A program made the translations under genes and the position numbers. Below are positions 16,294 to 24,401 of a DNA stretch of 64,000 nt, in pieces. Below the pieces are notes generated by a model. The model made no database searches and was not told the origin of the DNA. It saw only the letters and a program-made list of their open reading frames with translations. Positions within the stretch are counted from its first letter, which is position 1. Each line of letters starts with the position of its first letter. The stretch is from Natronosalvus rutilus. GTDB lineage: Archaea > Halobacteriota > Halobacteria > Halobacteriales > Natrialbaceae. The stretch lies in the NCBI RefSeq assembly GCF_024204665.1, contig NZ_CP100355.1, positions 1,655,451 through 1,719,450 on the forward strand, in the 5' to 3' direction.

Positions 16294-17475
16294 ATGCTCT
16301 CGATCGCGCTTGCCGGGAAGCCCAACGCCGGCAAGTCCACGTTCTACACTGCGGCGACGATGGCCGACGTCGACGTCGCGAACTACCCGTTCACCACGAT
16401 CGACGCCAACCGCGGGGTCAGCTACGTCCGCACCGAGTGCCCCTGTCTCGAGCGCGAGGAACGCTGCGGGAACGAGAACTGCCACGACGGCAAGCGCTAC
16501 GTCCCGATCGAACTGCTCGACGTCGCGGGGCTCGTGCCCGGCGCCCACGAGGGGAAGGGACTTGGCAACCAGTTCCTCGACGAACTGACCAACGCCGACG
16601 TGATCGTCAACGTGATCGACGCCTCCGGCGGGACCAACGAGAAGGGCGAACCCGTCGACATCGGGAGCCACGACCCGCTCGAGGACATCGACTTCATCGA
16701 GACGGAGATGGATATGTGGCTCGCCGGCATCGTCGAGCGAAACTGGGAGGGCGTCGAGCGAAAGTCCCGCTCGCCCGACTTCGACCTCGACGAGGTGCTG
16801 GGGGACATGATGTCGGGCTTCGGCGCCTCGCCCACCGACATCGCCCGGATTCTGCGCGAACTCGAGTACCCCGCTGACCCGATCCAGTGGACCGACGACG
16901 ACCGTGAAGCGCTCGCGACCGAGATCCGCCAGCGGACCAAGCCGATCGTCGTCGCCGCGAACAAGATCGACGTCGCGCCCGAGGAGAACGTCGACCGACT
17001 GCTCGACCTCGACAAACCCGTGATCCCGACGTCGGCCGAGGGCGAGCGCGCGCTCCGGAACGCGGCCGAGGGCGGGCTGATCGACTACGACCCAGGCGAC
17101 GCCGACTTCGAGATCACCGGCGACGTCAGCGACGCCCAGTGCGAGGCTCTCGAGGGGCTTCAGGAGACGATGGCCCGCTGGGAGGGCACCGGCGTCCAGG
17201 CCGCGTTAGACTACGCGGTCTACGAGTTGCTCGATCACCTCACTGCCTACCCGGTCCAGGACGCGGCGAAGTGGTCCGACGGGAGTGGGAACGTGCTCCC
17301 CGACGCGTTCCTCCTGGCGCAGGGGTCAACGCCGGTCGATCTGGCTTACGCGGTCCACTCGGACATCGGTGACGGCTACCTCCACGCGGTCGACGCCCGC
17401 AGTTCGAGGGAAATCAGCGACAGTTACGAACTCGAGGAGGGTGACGTAATCAAAATCGTTTCGACGGCGTCCTGA
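16294..17475 (+). CDS. YchF/OBG-family GTP-binding protein with TGS domain
   Basis: A 393-residue P-loop protein. G1 is GKPNAGKST at 8-16, G3 DVAGLVPGAHEGKGLGNQF, and the C-terminal TGS domain about 320-393. It is related to YchF/Ola1, which binds ribosomes and responds to redox stress. The nucleotide-specificity motif here is NKID (223-226), the GTP-specific NKxD form, not the NxxE form that makes bacterial and eukaryotic YchF an ATPase. GTP is therefore the likely nucleotide, as in the archaeal branch. Cys-rich insert CPCLEREERCGNENC lies after G2 (about 49-63) and might bind metal or sense redox. Confidence 0.9.
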   Translation: MLSIALAGKPNAGKSTFYTAATMADVDVANYPFTTIDANRGVSYVRTECPCLEREERCGNENCHDGKRYVPIELLDVAGLVPGAHEGKGLGNQFLDELTNADVIVNVIDASGGTNEKGEPVDIGSHDPLEDIDFIETEMDMWLAGIVERNWEGVERKSRSPDFDLDEVLGDMMSGFGASPTDIARILRELEYPADPIQWTDDDREALATEIRQRTKPIVVAANKIDVAPEENVDRLLDLDKPVIPTSAEGERALRNAAEGGLIDYDPGDADFEITGDVSDAQCEALEGLQETMARWEGTGVQAALDYAVYELLDHLTAYPVQDAAKWSDGSGNVLPDAFLLAQGSTPVDLAYAVHSDIGDGYLHAVDARSSREISDSYELEEGDVIKIVSTAS

Positions 17476-17530
17476 CTGGTCGACGGCGGGACCCGTAGAA
17501 AACCCTGAGGCGCACGTTATACGCGCTCGA

Positions 17531-17540
17531 GGCCTATATC
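17531..17540 (+). promoter_or_regulatory. TATA-like box of the SnoaL-like gene
   Basis: ggcctatatc, 17-26 nt upstream of ATG 17557. The spacing is slightly short for a leaderless promoter. Confidence 0.35.
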
Positions 17541-17556
17541 GTGTGGTGAGCTAGCT

Positions 17557-18036
17557 ATGAGCACTGCAGCAGAGAACAAAGAGATTGTCCGCCGGTACTA
17601 CGAGGAAGCTTTCAACGAGAGTCGAACCGACCTGCTCGAAGAGTTGGTTTCGGAGAACGTCGTCAACCACGATCCGGTGTCGGACGAGACGCTCACGCCT
17701 GAGGAGGCGAGGGGGTTCGAGGGGTTCGTCCGCCACGTCGAGGCCGCGCACGAGGCGTTTCCCGACGCGACGGTGACGATCGAGGATGTGATCGCCGAAG
17801 ACGACATGGTCGCGGTACGATTCACGTTCACGGGGACTCACGAGGGGCCATTCGCGGGATTCAATCCCACGGGCGAGCGACTCGAGGGTTCGAACATGGT
17901 CTTCATGCGACTCGAGGACGGGAAGATCACCGAGCGATGGGAAGAATCGGACAGCCTGGATGCCCTGGAACAGCTCGGCATCCTCTCGGTGGCGGACCTC
18001 TCGCCGTCGGGCGACCGCACTCGAAAGGTGGCGTGA
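17557..18036 (+). CDS. SnoaL-like (NTF2-fold) ester cyclase family protein
   Basis: A 159-residue protein of the SnoaL/NTF2-like alpha+beta barrel type. It starts with NKEIVRRYYEEAFNESRTDL and has the characteristic segments NHDPVSDETLTPEEARGFEG, TVTIEDVIAEDDMVAVRFTF and ITERWEESDSLDALEQLGIL. Members include polyketide cyclases and many small proteins of unknown role; no catalytic set distinctive of cyclases can be assigned here. It is monocistronic and convergent with the short membrane gene ending at 18068. Confidence 0.85.
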   Translation: MSTAAENKEIVRRYYEEAFNESRTDLLEELVSENVVNHDPVSDETLTPEEARGFEGFVRHVEAAHEAFPDATVTIEDVIAEDDMVAVRFTFTGTHEGPFAGFNPTGERLEGSNMVFMRLEDGKITERWEESDSLDALEQLGILSVADLSPSGDRTRKVA

Positions 18037-18067
18037 GCCGTCACCTACCACGCAGAATTTTCCGCCG

Positions 18068-18283
18068 TTACCAGTACGGACTGCTGAGCCAGCGGTCAGA
18101 CCGCGCGCCCAGGACGAACAGCGCGAAGACGAACGCGAAGGCGACGACGAGGGCGCCAGCCGTCGGCAGCAGGTACTCGGTGTACGACCTGACGACGTAG
18201 GTGTCAACGACGGTCCAGAGGGCGGCCGCGACCAGGCCGGCGGTCACGAGCGGAACCCCGAGACCGGAGACGACACGATGCAT
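18068..18283 (-). CDS. Small two-helix membrane protein
   Basis: A 71-residue protein with two hydrophobic helices (LVTAGLVAAALWTVVDTYVV, about 12-31, and PTAGALVVAFAFVFALFVLG, about 40-59) and a polar C-terminus DRWLSSPYW. No family was recognised. ATG 18283 is supported by a TATA-like stretch on the minus strand at 18306-18314, 23-31 nt upstream. The longer frame to 18727 runs antisense into the next gene and is rejected. Confidence 0.65.
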   Translation of the reverse strand: MHRVVSGLGVPLVTAGLVAAALWTVVDTYVVRSYTEYLLPTAGALVVAFAFVFALFVLGARSDRWLSSPYW

Positions 18284-18305
18284 GCCCGACACGACGCTCG
18301 AGAGC

Positions 18306-18314
18306 CGTATATAG
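18306..18314 (-). promoter_or_regulatory. TATA-like box of the small two-helix membrane protein gene
   Basis: The plus strand reads gtatatagg at 18306-18314, so the minus strand carries cctatatac, 23-31 nt from the ATG at 18283. It lies in the short gap before the divergent gene at 18362. Confidence 0.45.
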
Positions 18315-18361
18315 GTTGAGGCTTCGACGGCTTCAAGGCCGCGGCGGCCCCCATTTCGGGT

Positions 18362-19117
18362 ATGATCGTCGTCGTTCCCGTCGACCCGCCCCACGAGGCG
18401 CTGGCTCCCGACTCGCTGCTCGAGCACGACTCGTTCGCGGCCGCGGACTGGCCGGAGTACTACCGGGCGATGGTCGCCGACGTCGTGGACGCCGTCGCCT
18501 CGAGCGGTGGCGACCTGCTGATCAACTACCGCGACGAGCAGACTCTGCCCGATGAGGTGGCGGTCGACGATTCCGAGGCGGCCGTTCGGGGGATGGTGCT
18601 CGAGGCTCTCGGGAATCTCGAGATTCTCGACGGGGACGCCGGAGACGCTGACGGCGCCGAAGCCGTCCGATTCGAGCGCCAGGTCGGCTCGAATCGGGCC
18701 GCTCGCGTCGGCAACACGGTAACGCATCTCCTCGAGCGCGAGGAGGTCCAGAGCGTTGGGGTGCTCGAGCCGACGGCGCCCCTCGTCGGACGGACGGAAA
18801 TCGACGGCGTGGCAATGTCGCTACGCCGGAACGAGGTCGTCCTCGGCCCGTCCCAGGGCGGGGACGTGTACCTGGCGGCGTTCACGGAACCGATCGACTT
18901 TACGGACGCCTTCGCGGAGCCGGCGGTGTCGACGCTGACGACTCGAGCGAACGACGCTGGCCTGGGGGTCGGGTTCGCGCCGCGGGTGCCGACGGTGACG
19001 GATCCTCGGGGACTCGTCGGGACGGCCGCAGAGGCTCAAGCCCGTCGGCTGGCGGGGCGAGTCGCGCCGGAACGGACGCTTTCGGTCCTCGAGGGTGACA
19101 CCGACAACGCTTTTTGA
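18362..19117 (+). CDS. DUF2064-like nucleotide-sugar-transferase-fold protein
   Basis: A 251-residue protein beginning IVVVPVDPPHEALAPDSL. The central segment (VGVLEPTAPLVGRTEIDGVA, then EVVLGPSQGGDVYLAAF) matches the GT-A-like core of DUF2064 and molybdenum/F420-guanylyltransferase-like proteins, where GPS-DGG-YLxG is the conserved patch. The second half is less familiar. It could transfer a nucleotide or sugar, but no substrate is supported. The gene ends 30 bp before the tRNA-Ser gene. Confidence 0.6.
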   Translation: MIVVVPVDPPHEALAPDSLLEHDSFAAADWPEYYRAMVADVVDAVASSGGDLLINYRDEQTLPDEVAVDDSEAAVRGMVLEALGNLEILDGDAGDADGAEAVRFERQVGSNRAARVGNTVTHLLEREEVQSVGVLEPTAPLVGRTEIDGVAMSLRRNEVVLGPSQGGDVYLAAFTEPIDFTDAFAEPAVSTLTTRANDAGLGVGFAPRVPTVTDPRGLVGTAAEAQARRLAGRVAPERTLSVLEGDTDNAF

Positions 19118-19147
19118 GTCGGTCGAAAAGGACGACGTGCGGCTCGA

Positions 19148-19229
19148 GGTGAGGTGGCAGAGCGGCCCAACGCGCCTGCCTTGAAAGCAGGTGGCGCAAG
19201 CCTCATGGGTTCAAATCCCATCCTCACCG
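19148..19229 (+). tRNA. tRNA-Ser (anticodon UGA)
   Basis: An 82-nt class II tRNA. The acceptor stem is ggtgagg (19148-19154) paired with cctcacc (19222-19228), with discriminator G at 19229. The anticodon stem cctgc/gcagg encloses the loop cttgaaa with anticodon TGA, a long variable arm (ggcgcaagcc) follows, and the T arm is atggg-ttcaaat-cccat. The long variable arm and UGA anticodon identify serine decoding UCN codons. No CCA is encoded. Its 3' end is duplicated downstream. Confidence 0.95.
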
Positions 19230-19351
19230 CTTCTGCGGCGAACGGACGTGAGGAGCGAAGCGTGAACGCTGGGATTTGAATCAGGGAGGTCGCGCACAGC
19301 GAGCGACGCGAGCGAGCACGTCCGACCGTGGTTAAAATCCCATCCTCACCG
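19208..19351 (+). repeat. Duplicated tRNA-Ser 3' end (att-like scar)
   Basis: The last 22 nt of the tRNA (19208-19229) recur at 19330-19351 with a single mismatch (C19212 versus A19334), 122 bp downstream. An 11-bp inverted copy of the T-loop region, tgggatttgaa, lies between them at 19270-19280. Direct repeats of a tRNA 3' end are the usual trace of integrase-mediated insertion at tRNA genes. The intervening about 100 bp holds no gene and may be what remained after excision of an element. Confidence 0.65.
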
Positions 19352-19459
19352 ACCAGCCGACGAGCGAATCCGCCGGCTACCGCCTGGACGCTTTTGGCGA
19401 CTTCCAGGCTAGATTGCTCGCTGACCAACGTTTACCGTGGTTCGCTCCTAACCCCCGCT

Positions 19460-20497
19460 ATGAGCCTCGAGGATGACTTCGAGTGGTACGCCGACTGGGC
19501 GTCGGACGTCTCGCCCCTCTACGAACGGCTGGCTCGAGGTGCGGCCGACGACCCCACCCTCCTCGACATCGCCGCCGACGCGTCGGCGGGTCAACCCGCC
19601 CCGCAACTCCTTCTTGGAGCCGTTCACGCGCTCTTGCTCGACGGTGACGAGCACGCGCTCGCCGATTTTTACTCGACGCGTACCGACGACCCCGAAGCAG
19701 GTGACCCGTACCCTCACTTTCGCGAGTTCTGTCTCACCAGAGAATCGCGCATTCGGGACATCGTTCGCTCTCGGCGCGTGCAGACGAACGCTGTCGGTCG
19801 CTCGGCGGTCCTCGTTCCTGCGTTCGAACACGTCTCCCGCATCGCCGGTCGCGATTCGCTGGCGCTCGTCGAAGTCGGGGCGAGCGCCGGACTCAACCTC
19901 CGCTGGGATCGCTATCGGCACGAATACGCCGGGTACGGCTCCTATGGCCCCAATTCAGCGGTTCGAATCGAGCCGCTAGTTCGTGGCGACGTCGCCCCGC
20001 CGCTCTCGAACTCCCGCCCGGAGGTCGTCCGTCGACTGGGCATCGACCTGAATCCGCTGGACGTGACCGATCCCGCCGACGTTCGGTGGATGCGGGCGCT
20101 CGTTATCCCCGACCAGCGGCGCCGTCACGAGCGTCTCAGGGCGGCTATCGAGGTGGCTCGGGAGGATCCGCCGAAGGTGATCGCCGGTGATGCACTCGAC
20201 GTCCTTCCCGACGTCATCGCCGGGCTTCCCGAGGACGCGACTCCCTGCGTATTCAGCACTCACACGCTCTATCAACTGGAGGAAGACGGGGTCGCCGCGC
20301 TTCGAGACGCGCTGGCCCGGTGCAGTCAACGTCGACGTCAGCCGATCCACTGGCTGTCGGACGATCCGTTTTCGGAACGTGGGGTTCCGACGTACCGATA
20401 CGCCCTCCTCTCCGACGGGACAATGGAGGCAACGCGACTCACCGAGTACCAATCCTACGGGGAGTGGATCCGCTGGCTGGCCGATAGCGGTCGATGA
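19460..20497 (+). CDS. DUF2332 family protein
   Basis: A 345-residue soluble protein of the DUF2332 family. It has the family's recognisable centre LALVEVGASAGLNLRWDRYR (Rossmann-like, SAM-methyltransferase-like glycine turn) and later FSTHTLYQLEEDGVAAL and QPIHWLSDDPF. Function is unknown in the family; the fold hint is that of a methyltransferase without confirmed activity. ATG 19460 follows the frame's non-coding-looking upstream part. The gene lies just downstream of the att-like repeat. Confidence 0.85.
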   Translation: MSLEDDFEWYADWASDVSPLYERLARGAADDPTLLDIAADASAGQPAPQLLLGAVHALLLDGDEHALADFYSTRTDDPEAGDPYPHFREFCLTRESRIRDIVRSRRVQTNAVGRSAVLVPAFEHVSRIAGRDSLALVEVGASAGLNLRWDRYRHEYAGYGSYGPNSAVRIEPLVRGDVAPPLSNSRPEVVRRLGIDLNPLDVTDPADVRWMRALVIPDQRRRHERLRAAIEVAREDPPKVIAGDALDVLPDVIAGLPEDATPCVFSTHTLYQLEEDGVAALRDALARCSQRRRQPIHWLSDDPFSERGVPTYRYALLSDGTMEATRLTEYQSYGEWIRWLADSGR

Positions 20498-20698
20498 TCG
20501 AGACGCCTCGCTCGCGTCGAATCGAAGCTTGACGGCGCTCGAGCGACCGCGTTCGATCGTCGGTCCTCTGCGGGATACCGAAATCCGGCGATACTCGTGA
20601 CGAGCACGGCTGGGTTCGACGTGGACGCGATTCTCCTCGAACCGTCGGCCTGTTCGTAACCATTCACCTTTTTCTCGGTCTCGAGCCTCGAGGCGCGT

Positions 20699-21493
20699 AT
20701 GACCGAGACCGAGACGGACGTAATTCGGCTCGAGCGCGACGACGGAACCGCGACGATCACCGTCGACAGACCGGAGCGTCACAACGCGATGGACGAGACG
20801 GTGGCCAGAACGCTCGCCGAGACGGTGACCGAAGCCGCGGAAGACGACGCGGTCCGGTGTCTCGTGCTCACTGGTACCGGCGCCGTATTCAACACGGGTG
20901 CGGACCTCTCGACGTTCGAGGGCGACGAGACGGACGCCGAGCGCCTCGAGGCCATCGCGACGCCCCTTCACGAAACCGTCTCGACGCTCGTCTCGGCGCC
21001 GAAACCGGTTGTGGCGGGGGTCAACGGCGTCGTCGCCGGTGGCGGACTCGGACTCGCTCTCGCAGGTGACGTCGTCATCGCCTCCGAGGATGCCCGGTTC
21101 GAGTACGCCTACCCGAAGATCGGCCTCTCTGGCGACGGTGGGGCAACGTGGCTGCTGCCCCGACTCGTCGGTCGGCGGACGGCCCAGCGGATCGCGTTCC
21201 TGGACGAACCGGTCGACGCCGAGGAGGCCGTCGAACTAGGACTGGCGACCGAAGTCGTCGCCTCCGAGCAGTTCGACGACCGCCTCGGGGCCGTCGCCTC
21301 GGAACTCGCGAACGGTCCGACGAAGGCCTACGCGGAGATCAAGCGCCTGCTCGCGTCCTCCTCGACGAACGGGCTGGAGGCCCACCTCGAGGAGGAACAG
21401 GAACGAATTACCGACCTGGCGTCGACGGCCGACTACGCCGCGGGCTTGCGCGGGTTCCTCGAGAAGGAGTCGCCGACGTTCAGGGGAGAGTGA
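20699..21493 (+). CDS. Enoyl-CoA hydratase/isomerase (crotonase) family protein
   Basis: A 264-residue crotonase. The oxyanion hole is formed around GADL (67-70) and the Gly-rich turn VVAGGGLGLALAGD (111-124). The two catalytic glutamates of classic hydratases are not evident: the second position lies in YPKIGLSGDGGATWLLPRLVG, where an Asp (146) is available, as in PaaG/isomerase-type members. It probably acts on acyl-CoA thioesters, either by isomerisation or hydration. The end, GFLEKESPTF, is a common crotonase tail. It is followed 56 bp later by a 2-hydroxyacid dehydrogenase on the same strand. Confidence 0.88.
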   Translation: MTETETDVIRLERDDGTATITVDRPERHNAMDETVARTLAETVTEAAEDDAVRCLVLTGTGAVFNTGADLSTFEGDETDAERLEAIATPLHETVSTLVSAPKPVVAGVNGVVAGGGLGLALAGDVVIASEDARFEYAYPKIGLSGDGGATWLLPRLVGRRTAQRIAFLDEPVDAEEAVELGLATEVVASEQFDDRLGAVASELANGPTKAYAEIKRLLASSSTNGLEAHLEEEQERITDLASTADYAAGLRGFLEKESPTFRGE

Positions 21494-21549
21494 TCGAGGT
21501 AGCCCGGGCCGACCACAGGTTCAAGAGGAATCGACGTGAGGGTAGCAAT

Positions 21550-22554
21550 ATGACCGAGATGGACAGCGGTCGGAGCGGCGAGGGCCCGTCGGTGCTGGTC
21601 CTCCGCAAGGGAACGCACGGGACGCCTATCTCGGCGTACGCGAACGCCCTTCGAGAGCGGGTTTCGAACCCGGACGTCGAGATCACCGTTGCCAACACGC
21701 CCGCCGAAGAGCGGGAGGCGATCCGAGATGCCGAGATCGTCACCGGCATGTCGATCGACGAGTCCCTCCTCGAGCACGCCGAGAATTTGCAACTGTTCGC
21801 CTGCGCCTACGCGGGTACCGGCCACCTGCCCCTCGAGACCCTCGAGGAGATGGACGTCACGGTGACGAACGCGTCGGGCGTCCACGGCCCCAACATCGGC
21901 GAACACGTCCTGGGGGCGATTCTCTGGTTCACCCGCCGGTTCCACGTTGCGTCCCGCCGCCAACGCCGTCGTGAGTGGCGCCACTACCAGGCTCACGAAC
22001 TGCAGGGCTCGACCGTGACGGTTGTCGGCCTCGGTGCGATCGGTCGATCCGTCTGCGAGCGACTCGAGCCGTTCGGCGTCGACGTCCAGGGCGTCCGCTA
22101 CACGCCGGAGAAAGGCGGCCCGGCGGACGCCGTCTACGGCTTCGACGCGGACGACTTCCACGACGCGCTCTCTCGAACCGATTACCTCGTGTTGGCGTGT
22201 CCGCTCACCAACGAAACCCGGGGGCTGGTCGACGCGGCGGCGTTCGACACCCTCCCGCCGAACGCGGTGGTGATCAACGTTGCTCGTGGCCCAGTCGTCG
22301 ACACCGACGCGCTCGTCTCGGCGCTCCGGCGCAACGGCATCCGCGGGGCCTCGCTGGACGTCACGGATCCCGAACCCCTGCCGGAAGACCACTCGCTGTG
22401 GACGCTCGAGAACGTTCAGATCACCCCGCACAACTCGGGACACACGCCAAAGTACTACGACCGCCTGGCGGACATCGTCGCCGGGAACGTCGAACGCGTG
22501 CTCGAGTCGGGGTCGTACGAGGAGCTCGAGAACCAGGTGTTGCCCCGGCCGTAG
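21550..22554 (+). CDS. D-2-hydroxyacid dehydrogenase
   Basis: A 334-residue NAD-dependent 2-hydroxyacid dehydrogenase. The NAD-binding turn GLGAIG is at 160-165, and the catalytic residues are Arg246 (NVARG), Glu275 (TDPEPLP) and His294 (TPHNSG). The N-terminal catalytic half carries FACAYAGTGHLPLETLEEM and the conserved NIGEHVLGAILWFTRR. It reduces a 2-keto acid or oxidises a D-2-hydroxyacid; the exact substrate is undetermined. ATG 21550 was preferred to the much longer open frame, which is antisense or out-of-phase noise inside the crotonase gene. Confidence 0.9.
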   Translation: MTEMDSGRSGEGPSVLVLRKGTHGTPISAYANALRERVSNPDVEITVANTPAEEREAIRDAEIVTGMSIDESLLEHAENLQLFACAYAGTGHLPLETLEEMDVTVTNASGVHGPNIGEHVLGAILWFTRRFHVASRRQRRREWRHYQAHELQGSTVTVVGLGAIGRSVCERLEPFGVDVQGVRYTPEKGGPADAVYGFDADDFHDALSRTDYLVLACPLTNETRGLVDAAAFDTLPPNAVVINVARGPVVDTDALVSALRRNGIRGASLDVTDPEPLPEDHSLWTLENVQITPHNSGHTPKYYDRLADIVAGNVERVLESGSYEELENQVLPRP

Positions 22555-22629
22555 CCGAACGGGCGGAACCGGGTCGCCAGCATCGGCCGCAGCGACAACC
22601 CTTTTCGACTCGCTGGCCGAAAGGCCGCT

Positions 22630-23328
22630 ATGACCGTCACATTCGACTCGCTTCGCATCGACTGGCTCGGCTACGCGACCGTTCGCCTCGAGGGCGAGAC
22701 CGGCACCGTCGTCTACATCGACCCCGGACGGTACGGCGTCCTCGACGGTCTCGAACCGAAAGACGGCGACCTGATCCTCGTGAGCCACGACGACCACTAC
22801 GATCCCGACGGCATCCGGCGCGTGGCGCACGATGACGCCATCGTCGTAATCCACGAGGCCGTCGACGCCGACGAAATCGACCGCGTCGACGAACAACCAG
22901 AGGCCCTCCCCTACGAGGTCGAACGCGTTCGGGAGGACGAGTCGTTCGTCCTCGGCCCGCTCGACCTCTTCACGACACCTGCGTACAACGAGCCGAACGG
23001 GCCCTACACCCGCAACGACGGCTCGCCCTACCATCCCGAGGGCGAGGGCTGTGGCTTCGGCGTGACGATCGACGGTATCTGTGCGTTCTGGCCGGGCGAC
23101 AGCGACATCCTCCCGATTCACGAGCGACTGGACGTCGACCTCTTGCTCCCGCCGATCGGCGGCAGTTACACAATGGATCGCCACGACGTCGCCGAACTCG
23201 CCGAGGCGATCCGTCCTGACCTCGTCCTCCCGATCCACTACGACACGTTCGAGGCGCTCGAGACTGACGCCGACGCGTTCGTGCTCGACGTGGCGAGACG
23301 AGGCATCCCGGTCGTCCTGGACGAGTGA
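22630..23328 (+). CDS. MBL-fold metal-dependent hydrolase (UlaG-like)
   Basis: A 232-residue metallo-beta-lactamase-fold protein. The first metal motif reads VSHDDHYDPDG (about 55-65), a departed form of HxHxDH, followed by later ligands in FWPGDSD and LPIHYDTF. Such UlaG-like proteins hydrolyse phosphodiesters or lactones, and some archaeal ones are of unknown use. A T-rich cccttttcg lies 25-33 nt upstream. It shares the strand with the hydroxyacid dehydrogenase gene, 75 bp downstream of it. Confidence 0.87.
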   Translation: MTVTFDSLRIDWLGYATVRLEGETGTVVYIDPGRYGVLDGLEPKDGDLILVSHDDHYDPDGIRRVAHDDAIVVIHEAVDADEIDRVDEQPEALPYEVERVREDESFVLGPLDLFTTPAYNEPNGPYTRNDGSPYHPEGEGCGFGVTIDGICAFWPGDSDILPIHERLDVDLLLPPIGGSYTMDRHDVAELAEAIRPDLVLPIHYDTFEALETDADAFVLDVARRGIPVVLDE

Positions 23329-23402
23329 TCGTCCCGTCTGCGTGACCGTCAGCATAACATGTGGTTCCCACAACAATTACGTCCCGCGACCCGTACTCAC
23401 CG

Positions 23403-24398
23403 ATGATGGACGGATCTCGAGCCTCGAGTCGGTTCTGTGAATCCTGTGGGGAACGGCTCTCCAGGCGAGCGAACTTCTGTGGCCAGTGTGGGACGGCCGT
23501 CGACGGCGACGTCGGCGATTCCAGCAGGGACCGAGCCGCCTCGAGCGGAGCCGTGACCGAACTGCTGCAGTGGGCCGTTCGCTCGCGGGGGTCGTCCGGC
23601 CCGCGGTCAACTGCGACCCCCGACCAGCGAGCGCGACTCCGCCGCCGCGTCCGACGACACGTCGAAGACGGCTGGCGCGTCGAGGAACGAACGGACGACA
23701 GCGCGACCCTCGTGCGACGGAGCCTCGGCTCCACGCGAACTCACCTGCTGATCGCGGCGATCACGGTTTGGTGGACGATGGGACTCGCGAACGCGATCTA
23801 CGCGGCGATCTGTTACTACGACCGAACCGAGCGGACAGTGCTCCACGCCGACGATTCGCCGTCGGCGGATTCGCCCACTCGGGAGCGGGCGAGTCCGTCC
23901 GTTCGAGCGGGAAACGAACCGACACGACGCTCGAGGTGGCTCTCGACGTTCGTGTCACTCGCCCTCCTCGCACTCGGACTCTGGATCGTCGCCTCGAGCA
24001 CGAGTCTCGGCGGATTCCTGGTCGGCGCGCTCGCTCTCGGTACCGGAATCGTCGTCTCGCCACCGGCCAGGGGCCGCCTCGAGCGCCGAAAACCGATCAC
24101 GACGAACGGCCGGACGAGGTCGATCGAGGAGCGGAGCGTTCACGCCCCCGAGAAACGCTGCACGGGCTGCCTCGAGCCGGTCGTCGACGGCGTCGAACGA
24201 ACCTATCGGCAGGAACTGGCCGTCGCCGGCGTTCCGATCGTCACGACGAACGAGGGCTCGAACTGCTACTGCGACCGCTGTGCCTACGCCGATCCCTCCG
24301 CCAGTTCGATCCGCGATGCGCTAGAGGTAGACGACGGAGTCGAAGCCGACGACGGCCTGGCGACCGAAGCGACGGAATCCGAAATGAAAACGAACTGA
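23403..24398 (+). CDS. Zinc-ribbon membrane protein
   Basis: A 331-residue protein. It begins with a zinc ribbon (FCESCG and FCGQCG in the first 35 residues). Two hydrophobic regions follow (about 130 for LLIAAITVWWTMGLANAIYA, and about 190-225 for FVSLALLALGLWIVASSTSL and the next helix). A second cysteine pair set comes near the C-terminus (CTGCLEP, YCYCDRCA). The two CxxC pairs at each end suggest two zinc knuckles on the same side of the membrane. No enzymatic domain is seen. It is convergent with top6A, 3 bp away. Confidence 0.75.
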   Translation: MMDGSRASSRFCESCGERLSRRANFCGQCGTAVDGDVGDSSRDRAASSGAVTELLQWAVRSRGSSGPRSTATPDQRARLRRRVRRHVEDGWRVEERTDDSATLVRRSLGSTRTHLLIAAITVWWTMGLANAIYAAICYYDRTERTVLHADDSPSADSPTRERASPSVRAGNEPTRRSRWLSTFVSLALLALGLWIVASSTSLGGFLVGALALGTGIVVSPPARGRLERRKPITTNGRTRSIEERSVHAPEKRCTGCLEPVVDGVERTYRQELAVAGVPIVTTNEGSNCYCDRCAYADPSASSIRDALEVDDGVEADDGLATEATESEMKTN

Positions 24399-24401
24399 CG
24401 A

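Noticed and set aside
19330-19351. A second tRNA gene or pseudo-tRNA downstream of tRNA-Ser
   Set aside because: Only the 3' 22 nt are repeated; acceptor 5' strand, anticodon arm and D arm are absent.
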